Of a stretch of 15,288 bases of DNA, positions 1 to 5,008 are shown one piece after another. Both the position numbers and the translations under genes were made by a program. The DNA comes from an uncultured Oscillospiraceae bacterium (lineage in GTDB: Bacteria; Bacillota; Clostridia; Oscillospirales; Oscillospiraceae), in NCBI GenBank assembly GCA_910579595.1, contig CAJTVM010000065.1:1-15288 (forward strand). Direction: 5' to 3'. The notes beneath the pieces were generated by a model that did no database searches, was not told the origin of the DNA, and worked only from the letters and a program-made list of their open reading frames with translations. Position 1 is the first letter of the stretch. Each line of letters opens with the position of its first letter.

Positions 1-27
1 AAACGACAAAATTTCTTCGGCGTTTTC

Positions 28-111
28 TTACAATTTCATATCGGCGTTGACACAGATTTTTTGATGCAGGTCTAAGCTGATCTGAGCACAGAGGTTCTTT
101 GTCTCTGCCAT
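28..111 (-). pseudogene. Truncated small mobile-element-type protein (27 aa)
   Basis: A short reading frame begins MAETKNLCAQISLDLHQK and meets TAA after 27 codons. It has a good Shine-Dalgarno site (AAAGGAG, 10 nt before the ATG), so it was probably a real translated gene start. From memory, and unverified, similar N-termini (MAETKNLCAQIP-ELH) belong to small putative DNA-binding proteins carried by conjugative and integrative elements of Clostridia, which are longer than this. The frame continues open for the nine codons left after the stop before the window edge, which suggests a nonsense mutation or truncation rather than a naturally short peptide. No neighbouring element genes are visible. 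The mobile-element origin is an inference, and a genuine micropeptide is the alternative. Confidence 0.45.
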
Positions 112-249
112 GGTGGTTGCTCTCCTTTCTTTTGTTTGTGAACCCAGTATAGACGAGAGCTGATGATAAAGCTATTACCACAACCACCAAGGAATGACGC
201 ACAGACCAAGCATAAGCACCAAACGGGACAGCTTGTCGGGAAAACGCAA

Positions 250-295
250 AAACCGCCCACGGTCTGCCGGAGTTTCAGCAGACTGCAGGCGGTTT
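250..295. repeat. Nested inverted repeat
   Basis: The outer arms AAACCGCC (250-257) and GGCGGTTT (288-295) pair perfectly. Inner arms GTCTGC (262-267) and GCAGAC (278-283) enclose a 10-nt loop. No T-tract follows directly on either strand, so it is not a classical terminator by itself. It could be an element end, a structured RNA, or part of a compound terminator with the next hairpin. Confidence 0.5.
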
Positions 296-298
296 GAG

Positions 299-332
299 TG
301 TGGGGGAGTTCGAGCCCCTACCACAGTTTTTT
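299..332 (+). terminator. Terminator-like hairpin with a tRNA T-loop-like core
   Basis: The arms TGTGG (299-303) and CCACA (321-325) pair, with extra GGG/CCC pairing inside, and six Ts follow at 327-332. This fits a plus-strand intrinsic terminator, though no plus-strand gene ends just before it. The loop carries AGTTCGAGCCCC, which resembles the T-arm of a tRNA 3' end, so a displaced tRNA 3' fragment from an integration site is an alternative. Confidence 0.4.
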
Positions 333-465
333 CCTTATTTCAGACTCTCAAAAGCATGGTTTTTGCTCAAATTTGCATCTCCAAAACGTAATTTTGAAAT
401 CACGTATCCTGTTTTTGGAAATGCACTCATTTTCTTCTTGCTTTTTGGGAAAACGCGCGGTTAAT

Positions 466-503
466 ACGCAAAAAATCCGCACATAGGTGCGGATTTTTTG
501 CGT
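466..503. terminator. Bidirectional intrinsic terminator downstream of tRNA-Val
   Basis: A perfect 17-bp inverted repeat (466-482 with 487-503) encloses the 4-nt loop ATAG. Each arm has a GC-rich inner stem (CCGCAC/GTGCGG) flanked by A6 or T6 runs, so the stem ends in a T-tract on both strands. It lies 24 nt past the 3' end of the minus-strand tRNA gene and is its natural terminator. Confidence 0.85.
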
Positions 504-526
504 GCATCTTTTTTGTCAACACATTT

Positions 527-603
527 TGGTGGACGATACAGGACTCGAACCTGTGACCTCCCGCACGTCAAGCGGATGCTCATACCAGCTGAGCTAATCG
601 TCC
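527..603 (-). tRNA. tRNA-Val (anticodon GAC)
   Basis: The minus strand folds into a complete cloverleaf. The acceptor stem GGACGAT/ATCGTCC has seven perfect pairs. The D arm is GCTC/GAGC with GG in the loop, and the anticodon stem is TCCGC/GCGGG around the loop TTGACGT, giving anticodon GAC, which reads the valine codons GUC/GUU. The variable loop has 5 nt and the T arm is ACAGG-TTCGAGT-CCTGT. The discriminator base is A and CCA is encoded in the gene (527-529). A consensus promoter lies upstream and a strong hairpin terminator downstream, so it is a single-gene transcription unit. Nothing suggests decay. Confidence 0.95.
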
Positions 604-634
604 ATTTAATTTGTCTGTCAACTGAATGAACTAT

Positions 635-663
635 ATTATAGCCGTTTCGACGTCCATTGTCAA
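635..663 (-). promoter_or_regulatory. Consensus promoter of the tRNA-Val gene
   Basis: Read on the minus strand, the exact consensus TTGACA (663-658), a 17-nt spacer and the exact consensus TATAAT (640-635) precede the tRNA by about 31 nt. This is a strong housekeeping sigma-factor promoter. A TTTGCAAA palindrome (680-687) sits just upstream of the -35 box. Confidence 0.9.
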
Positions 664-709
664 GCCTTTTTTGCATCTCTTTGCAAAATGGGCGCGGTAT
701 ATCATTAAG

Positions 710-730
710 TGCGAAAGAGCTATTTAGCTC
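710..730 (+). repeat. Left terminal inverted repeat of the IS30-like element
   Basis: TGCGAAAGAGCTATTTAG at 710-727 pairs with the right end at 2081-2098 (14 of 18 identical). It overlaps a perfect small palindrome, GAGCTA-TT-TAGCTC (717-730), of the sort that could bind the element's own helix-turn-helix protein; that last point is inference. Confidence 0.55.
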
Positions 731-776
731 GGACGTACTATTTTTTTATCGAAAAACAGAGAGAGGAGGCGGGAAA

Positions 777-1022
777 ATGGCGGGAATTTGTTTGACGCTC
801 GGCAAGCGGCGGGAAATTGAGCGGCTCTATAACGACGATATGAGGCCGAGCGAAATCGCGGCGGCGGTCGGGGTAACGACCGCGACCATTTACCGGGAGC
901 TCAAGCGGGGCGAGACGGGCGAGCTCGACAAGCATTTCCGCCCGGCGTACTCGGCGGAGGCGGCGGAGCGGGCGGTACGGCTCTCTATCAGGAACAGAGG
1001 CCGGAGAAAGTCGGCGAAATAA
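777..1022 (+). CDS. Small helix-turn-helix protein (IS30-type HTH, 81 aa)
   Basis: The 81-residue protein starts MAGICLTLGKRREIERLY and contains a classic helix-turn-helix at about residues 25-44 (PSEIAAAVGVTTATIYRELK). This resembles the HTH_38 domain at the N-terminus of IS30-family transposases. The C-terminal part (YSAEAAERA...) also looks like the segment after that domain in IS30 transposases. A perfect AGGAGG (764-769) sits 7 nt before the ATG. It may be the surviving N-terminus of the IS30 transposase, cut by a stop at 1020-1022. Alternatively it is a free-standing regulator of the kind common in clostridial prophages and integrative elements. The clean start, good ribosome site and unbroken frame favour a gene that is still expressed. 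Its target is unknown; the nearby inverted repeats are candidates. Confidence 0.65.
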   Translation: MAGICLTLGKRREIERLYNDDMRPSEIAAAVGVTTATIYRELKRGETGELDKHFRPAYSAEAAERAVRLSIRNRGRRKSAK

Positions 1023-1096
1023 ATCCGAGAGGGGATTACTTATACCATGAAATTTATTGTTAAAGTGGCAATGGTAGAGCCGTGCGGCGGGTTTAG

Positions 1097-1451
1097 ATAG
1101 GGTGGAAAGCGAGCACACAAAGGTACAAGGCGAGCACACTCGCGAACGTCAACAAAACGTACGACGAATTACTCGCTGGGCGCTTTCGGTCAAAGGGCTT
1201 TTATAAGTTTGATTTAGTCGAGCGACGGGTGTATTACCCATCGGTCAAAGAAAAAGCTCCGGGAGTGCCTCGAGCATATCAAGAGGCTTTGGGCCGAGCT
1301 CGGGATAAAGCTAAACGAGAATAAGACGCAGATAATCAAGCTCTCGAGAGGCTTTACTTTCCTAAAGGTGCGTTTTCGCTACGGGAAAAACGGCGCGGTT
1401 ATCCGACGGGCTTGCTACAAGATCATAAAGCACATGAGGGACAAGCTAAAG
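1097..1451 (+). pseudogene. Reverse transcriptase remnant with internal deletion
   Basis: Two frames carry separate pieces of an RNA-directed DNA polymerase. The first (1097 to about 1223) gives NVNKTYDELLAGRF and GFYKFDLVER, matching the N-terminal region before the polymerase fingers. The second frame (about 1221-1451) starts with DGCITHRSKKKLREC, matching the segment just after the catalytic YxDD box. It continues with LGIKLNENKTQIIKLSRGFT and GKNGAVIRR, typical of the thumb-proximal part of group II-intron-like or phage-type reverse transcriptases. The palm, including most of the catalytic motif, is missing, so a deletion joined the ends out of frame. The 3' end fuses directly to IS30 sequence at 1452. 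No start codon, template repeat or retron RNA was seen, so it is a dead gene. Family assignment is by recognition of these motifs. Confidence 0.7.
1109..1139 (+). repeat. Short direct repeat, period 21 bp
   Basis: GCGAGCACAC occurs at 1109-1118 and again at 1130-1139, 21 bp apart and in frame, giving KAST twice in the reverse transcriptase remnant. It may be a small duplication or chance. Confidence 0.45.
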
Positions 1452-2076
1452 ATCACAAATAAAGACCTCCCGGAGAAAGGCCAGCGCAAGCGGGAGTATA
1501 AGAAAGTACGGGAGAAACGTGCTCCTCGGGGCCGTAGTATCGAGGAGCGCCCGCCGGAAGTCGAGACCCGCGAGGAGGTCGGGCGGGCATTGGGAGGGCG
1601 ATACAGTCGTCGGGAAAAAGGGCTCAAAGGCGCGACTCCGCGCGTTCTCCGAGCGGGCTACCCGGAACGGGATTATTATAAAAATACCGGACGGCACTAC
1701 AAAGAGCGTCGTCCGGGCGCTGGACAAACTCGAGAGGCGTTTCGGCGCGGACTTCCCGAGGATATTCAAGTCTATTACTTTCGACAACGGCTCGGAGTTT
1801 GCAGATTGCGAGGGACTCGAGCGGAGCCGCCGGAGGAAAGGGAAAAAGCGGACGGTCGTTTACTACTGTCACCCGTACACGGATTGCGAGAGGGAGACTA
1901 ACGAGAATATAAACCGCATGATACGCCGGAAGTTTCCGAAAGGTACGGATTTCGACAAAGTGAGGGCCTCCAAGGTCAAAGCCGCCGAGACATGGCTCAA
2001 CAATTGCCCACGAGGGATTTTAGGCTTTAGGAGCGCCGTGTGCGTGTTCTCCGAGGCCGTCGGACTCGCCGCTTAA
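1452..2076 (+). pseudogene. IS30-family transposase, C-terminal part, frameshifted
   Basis: The reading starts at ITNKDLPEKGQRKREYKKV, joined directly to reverse transcriptase sequence, and runs through RGRSIEERPPEVETREEVG. At 1581-1588 the tandem GGGCGGGC adds four bases and shifts the frame. The next frame continues GHWEGDTVVGKKG to a TAA at 2074-2076. The DDE residues look present: Asp in WEGDT (codon 1600-1602), Asp in TFDNGSEF (1783-1785) and Glu in CERETNEN, where the family usually has ERGTNEN. Everything N-terminal to about one third of a normal transposase is absent or separated. It is therefore non-functional, although the catalytic domain decayed little and the insertion is probably recent. 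Confidence 0.8.
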
Positions 2077-2080
2077 AATA

Positions 2081-2105
2081 TTATATAGTTTTTTCGCATA
2101 AATTA
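2081..2105 (-). repeat. Right terminal inverted repeat of the IS30-like element
   Basis: Read on the minus strand, TGCGAAAAAACTATATAA (2098-2081) matches the left end at 14 of 18 positions. It begins 5 nt past the transposase stop codon, the expected place for an IS30 right end. Confidence 0.55.
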
Positions 2106-2117
2106 CTTGACATTTGC

Positions 2118-2475
2118 CATCTCTTCGCAAAATGGCTGGCCGCAACGCAGGAATACACAAATACGGTGTCCCGCTCCATCTACCCATCGCGGCCCAGGGC
2201 CAGCCTATGGCCATGTTCACCGCCTGCCGCCCCTCCCTGTGCCGGATTGTGCTGGAGCGGTTCAATCTGACGGATCTGTTCTGGCCGGTGGTCTTTGCCG
2301 AGGAAATCGGCCTGGAAAAGCGGGATCCCCGGTGCTTTGTGCGGCTGGGGGAGCTGGTGAGGACACCCCTGTCGGACTGCACCCTGTTTGACGACAGCCC
2401 GGATAACTGCGCCGCCGCCACGAAGGCGGGGATGGACACAGTGGGGGTGTACGACGCCTACTACGCCGTCCTCCT
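2118..2475 (+). pseudogene. HAD-superfamily hydrolase remnant
   Basis: The clear part gives GQPMAMFTACRPSLC (HAD motif II), FAEEIGLEKRDPRCF (motif III lysine) and TLFDDSPDNCAAATKAGM (motif IV acidic pair), followed by GVYDAYY. This is the C-terminal two thirds of a haloacid-dehalogenase-like phosphatase of the beta-phosphoglucomutase type. The N-terminus with the nucleophile DxDx motif is missing upstream, where the IS30-like element lies. A further piece, HLFAKWLAATQEYTNTV, is in another frame (from 2118), so there is also a small deletion and frameshift near 2165-2190. Homology stops after about 2470 without a proper C-terminus. With no nucleophile it cannot be an active enzyme. It faces yifB head to tail. 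Confidence 0.7.
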
Positions 2476-2531
2476 TGCCGCCGGTGAGCCGCCCTTCCTT
2501 TTGAAATCTCCCCGGTTTTTCATACACCGGA

Positions 2532-4055
2532 TCAGGCCCGCAGATGCTCCGGCGGACGGTATTGCAGCGCCTCCGCCAGATGGTGGACGGCGATATCCTC
2601 ATCCCCGTCCAGATCGGCGATGGTGCGGGCCACCCGCAGGATCCTGTCGTACCCGCGGGCCGTCAGCCCCAGCCTGTCATATGCCCCCCGGATGAGCCGC
2701 TGGCACGGCTCGTCCAGCTTGCAGTACGCCCGCAGCTCCTTGGGGCCCATCTGTGCGTTGCAGGCGGGGCCGTCCGGGCCGAACCGGGCGGTCTGGAGGT
2801 TACGGGCGGCGTTCACCCGCGCCCGGATGGCCTCCGAGTCCTCCGCCGGGGCGGAGGCGCCGGACAACTCGTCGTAGTCCAGGGCGGGCACGTCTACACA
2901 GATGTCAATCCTGTCCAGCATTGGCCCGGACAAACGGGATAAGTACCGCCGCACCGACTGCTCGGTACAGGTACACCGCCCCGAGGGGTGGCCGTACCAG
3001 CCGCACCGGCACGGGTTCATGGCGCACACCAGCATAAACCGGCTGGGGTAGGTCACCGAGCCGGACACACGGGAAATCTGGGTCTGCCCGTCTTCCAGGG
3101 GCTGGCGGAGTACCTCCAGCACGTCGGAGTGGAACTCGGGCAGCTCATCCAGAAACAGCACCCCGTTGTGGGCCAGGGAGATCTCCCCCGGCCGGGGGGA
3201 GGCGCCGCCCCCGGTCATCCCGGCGGCGGAGATGGTGTGGTGGGGGGATCGGAAGGGCCTGCGGCGCACCATGGGATGCTCCTTGGAGGTCAGCCCCATG
3301 ACGGAGTAAATTTCCGTGCAGGCCAGAGCCTCCGTACGGGTCAGATCCGGCAAAATGGAGGGTAGGCGCTTGGCCATCATGGACTTGCCAGAGCCGGGGC
3401 TGCCTGACATGAGCACATGGTGTCCGCCCGCCGCGGCGACCTCCAGCGCCCGTTTGGTGTGCTCCTGACCCTTGACTTCGTTGAAGTCGGGACCTCGCAT
3501 GGGAGCCAGCGCCTCCTGCCACACCGGGGCGGGAGGGATAGGGGCTTCCCCGGTGAGGTGCTCCGCCAGCTCCTTCACCGTGCCCACGGGGATGATTTCC
3601 AGGCCATCGGCCAAGGTGGCCTCGGGGGCGTTGTCGGCGGGGAGAAACAGCCGGGTGATCCCCGCCCGTTTCGCCGCCAGCGCCATGGGCAGGATGCCGG
3701 ACACCGGCCGCAGCCGCCCGTCCAGGGACAGTTCGCCCAGGAAGGCGGAGTCCGGCTCCCCCTTCAGCGGCAGCTGCCCCCCCGCCGCCAGGATGCCCAC
3801 GAGTATGGGCAGATCGTACACCGTTCCCGCCTTGCGCCGGTCGGCGGGGGCCAGGTTTACCGTGATCCGGGAAACGGGGAAGTCAAACCCACTGGACTTA
3901 ATGGCGGAGCGCACCCGCTCCCTGGCCTCCTTCACGGCGGCATCGGGCAGACCCACCACATCGAAAGCGGGCAGGCCGCCGGACAGGGCGCATTCAGCCG
4001 TGACGGGATAGCCCATCACCCCGTACAGCCCCAGAGAAGTCACATTGCATACCAT
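2532..4055 (-). CDS. comM: YifB/ComM family Mg-chelatase-like AAA+ ATPase
   Basis: A protein of 507 residues that matches full-length YifB/ComM. The N-terminal Lon-S16-like domain (about 1-170) has GLPAFDVVGLPDAAVKEARE, the family signature. The AAA+ core (about 185-390) has Walker A GSPGSGKS (218-225) and Walker B VLFLDE (299-304). Four cysteines (NPCRC and CTC, residues 349-363) could bind zinc. The C-terminal Mg-chelatase domain ends near residue 500. In transformable bacteria ComM is a hexameric helicase that extends branch migration during integration of incoming DNA; in other bacteria the role is unclear. I chose the ATG at 4055 (MVCNVTSLGLYG) rather than 4070, because GGAGGGG lies just upstream of it and the family begins there. 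It has its own promoter at 4106-4134. Confidence 0.93.
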   Translation of the reverse strand: MVCNVTSLGLYGVMGYPVTAECALSGGLPAFDVVGLPDAAVKEARERVRSAIKSSGFDFPVSRITVNLAPADRRKAGTVYDLPILVGILAAGGQLPLKGEPDSAFLGELSLDGRLRPVSGILPMALAAKRAGITRLFLPADNAPEATLADGLEIIPVGTVKELAEHLTGEAPIPPAPVWQEALAPMRGPDFNEVKGQEHTKRALEVAAAGGHHVLMSGSPGSGKSMMAKRLPSILPDLTRTEALACTEIYSVMGLTSKEHPMVRRRPFRSPHHTISAAGMTGGGASPRPGEISLAHNGVLFLDELPEFHSDVLEVLRQPLEDGQTQISRVSGSVTYPSRFMLVCAMNPCRCGWYGHPSGRCTCTEQSVRRYLSRLSGPMLDRIDICVDVPALDYDELSGASAPAEDSEAIRARVNAARNLQTARFGPDGPACNAQMGPKELRAYCKLDEPCQRLIRGAYDRLGLTARGYDRILRVARTIADLDGDEDIAVHHLAEALQYRPPEHLRA

Positions 4056-4105
4056 GGCAGGCCCCTCCATTCTCTCTTTGCGCCACGATTTTTGACATTT
4101 AATAC

Positions 4106-4134
4106 ATTATAGCAGATCCGGCGGGCAAAGTCCA
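4106..4134 (-). promoter_or_regulatory. Promoter of comM/yifB
   Basis: On the minus strand, TGGACT (4134-4129), a 17-nt spacer and a perfect TATAAT (4111-4106) lie about 50 nt before the start. It sits in the gap after the response regulator gene, so comM can be expressed separately from it. Confidence 0.7.
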
Positions 4135-4151
4135 CCACCGCAGGGGGGCGC

Positions 4152-4826
4152 TCAGTCCTCAACCACCTCCAACCGGTAGCCCAGCCGCCGGACAGCCTCA
4201 ATGCGGATGTTGGAGCCGATACTGGCCAGCTTTTTTCGCAGGAAGCCCACGTATACCTCCACATGGTTCTCCACGGCGTTGGAATCGTACCCCCACACTT
4301 TGGCCAGGATGGCCTCCTTGGATGAGATGCCGTTTTTTGCCCCCAGGAGGAAGCGCATCACATCAAACTCCTTGGCGGATAACCGGGCGCTCTTTTCGCC
4401 GCACACCAGCGTGCAGGAGACCAGCTCCAGCGCTGTGTTGCCCAGGGCCAGCTCGTCCACCTGCCCCCCCTGGCGGCGCAGCAGGGCGTTGACGCAGGCC
4501 AGCAGTTCCCGGCTGTCGAAGGGCTTTGCCAGATAGTAGTCCGCCCCGGCGTCCAGCCCCGCGATCCGATCATCCACCCCCGACAGGGCGGTAAGCATCA
4601 AAATGGGCGTGCCGCACCGTCCGGAGCGCACCAGCTTTGCCACCTGCCGCCCGTCCATCCCCGGCAGCATCACGTCCAGAATCAGCAAATCGTAGACCCC
4701 CAGCCGGGCGTGCTCCACGCCGCTGAGGCCGTCGTAGACGCAGTCCGCCTCAAAGCCCTGCTTTTCCAGCAGGGCCTTTACCGACTCCGCCAACGGTTTT
4801 TCGTCCTCCACAATCAGGATTTTCAT
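4152..4826 (-). CDS. OmpR/PhoB-family response regulator
   Basis: A 224-residue two-component response regulator. The receiver domain (1 to about 118) has the acidic pocket E8-D9, the phosphoacceptor D51 in LLILDVMLPGMDG, T79 and K101 in YYLAKPFDS, so all switch residues are present. The winged-helix output domain (about 125-222) has the usual SAKEFDVMRFLL, VWGYDSNAVENHVEVYV and GYRLE motifs. It is predicted to bind direct-repeat operators as a phosphorylated dimer. No histidine kinase lies within the window, upstream or downstream, so it is an orphan here. The ATG has GGGAGG 7 nt upstream. It is transcribed away from comEC, from a divergent promoter region of about 180 bp. Targets cannot be told from sequence; the divergent comEC and its own promoter are natural candidates. 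Confidence 0.93.
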   Translation of the reverse strand: MKILIVEDEKPLAESVKALLEKQGFEADCVYDGLSGVEHARLGVYDLLILDVMLPGMDGRQVAKLVRSGRCGTPILMLTALSGVDDRIAGLDAGADYYLAKPFDSRELLACVNALLRRQGGQVDELALGNTALELVSCTLVCGEKSARLSAKEFDVMRFLLGAKNGISSKEAILAKVWGYDSNAVENHVEVYVGFLRKKLASIGSNIRIEAVRRLGYRLEVVED

Positions 4827-4863
4827 GGGTATGTCCTCCCTGTATCCCTAATCTATCCCTATC

Positions 4864-4892
4864 ATTTAACCGCCTGCCGGGGGGAAAGTCAA
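4864..4892 (-). promoter_or_regulatory. Promoter of the response regulator
   Basis: On the minus strand, TTGACT (4892-4887), 17 nt and TTAAAT (4869-4864, 4 of 6 to consensus). The palindrome TTTGCAAA (4907-4914) is centred about 21 bp upstream of the -35 box, much as at the tRNA promoter. Confidence 0.55.
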
Positions 4893-4903
4893 GAAAAAAG
4901 ATT

Positions 4904-4917
4904 CATTTTGCAAAGAG
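4904..4917. repeat. Repeated 14-mer with palindromic core
   Basis: CATTTTGCAAAGAG is the exact reverse complement of 677-690 and matches 2121-2134 with one mismatch. It lies between the divergent response regulator and comEC promoters. Confidence 0.5.
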
Positions 4918-4945
4918 GCGCCGGAAGCAAATTTCCCAACCCGCA

Positions 4946-4974
4946 TTGACTTGTCCCGTTCCAGCGGCTACAAT
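4946..4974 (+). promoter_or_regulatory. Promoter of the comEC-holA-toprim operon
   Basis: TTGACT (4946-4951), a 17-nt spacer and TACAAT (4969-4974), both 5 of 6 to consensus. Transcription would begin near 4981, which favours the downstream ATG at 5009 as the comEC start. Confidence 0.75.
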
Positions 4975-5008
4975 AGAAGGAGGATTTTTGCGGGAAGGGG
5001 GCGGCGGT

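Larger units (their letters stand above)
112..465. other. Gene-free stretch with hairpins
   Basis: No convincing coding region was seen on either strand. Short ORFs here lack ribosome binding sites and protein-like composition. The stretch holds two inverted repeats (annotated separately at 250-295 and 299-332) and an AT-rich segment from about 330 to 450. It separates mobile-element debris from the tRNA gene and is plausibly the end of a decayed integrated element, but no attachment site could be proven. Confidence 0.5.
699..2108 (+). mobile_element. Degenerate IS30-like element carrying a reverse transcriptase remnant
   Basis: The C-terminal half of an IS30-family DDE transposase ends at 2076, and the segment is bounded by imperfect inverted repeats. 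The left repeat (710-727, TGCGAAAGAGCTATTTAG) matches the reverse complement of the right repeat (2081-2098) at 14 of 18 positions. The outer limits are estimates (about 699 and 2108). Inside, in order, are a helix-turn-helix ORF (777-1022), reverse transcriptase fragments (about 1097-1451) and transposase remnants (1452-2076). The element cannot move by itself because no full transposase is encoded. An 18-bp near-repeat flanks it on both sides (675-692 and 2119-2136), longer than the 2-4 bp duplication expected for this family. It seems to have landed beside or inside a HAD-hydrolase gene. Confidence 0.65.

Noticed and set aside
527..603. tRNA-Asp (anticodon GTC)
   Set aside because: The anticodon loop reads TTGACGT on the gene strand, so the anticodon is GAC (valine).
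1097..1451. An active retron or diversity-generating retroelement
   Set aside because: The RT lacks its palm domain and the frames are broken; no template/variable repeat pair, msr-msd RNA or effector gene was seen.
2505..2531. Terminator after yifB (CCGGT/ACCGG arms)
   Set aside because: The stem is only about five pairs and no T-tract follows on the minus strand.
3417..4112. 231-codon open frame on the plus strand
   Set aside because: Antisense to yifB/comM, whose Walker motifs are unmistakable.
4988..5008. TTG start for comEC after AGGAGG
   Set aside because: The spacing is only 4 nt and the predicted transcription start (about 4981) would cut into the ribosome site; ATG 5009 begins a typical hydrophobic N-terminus.
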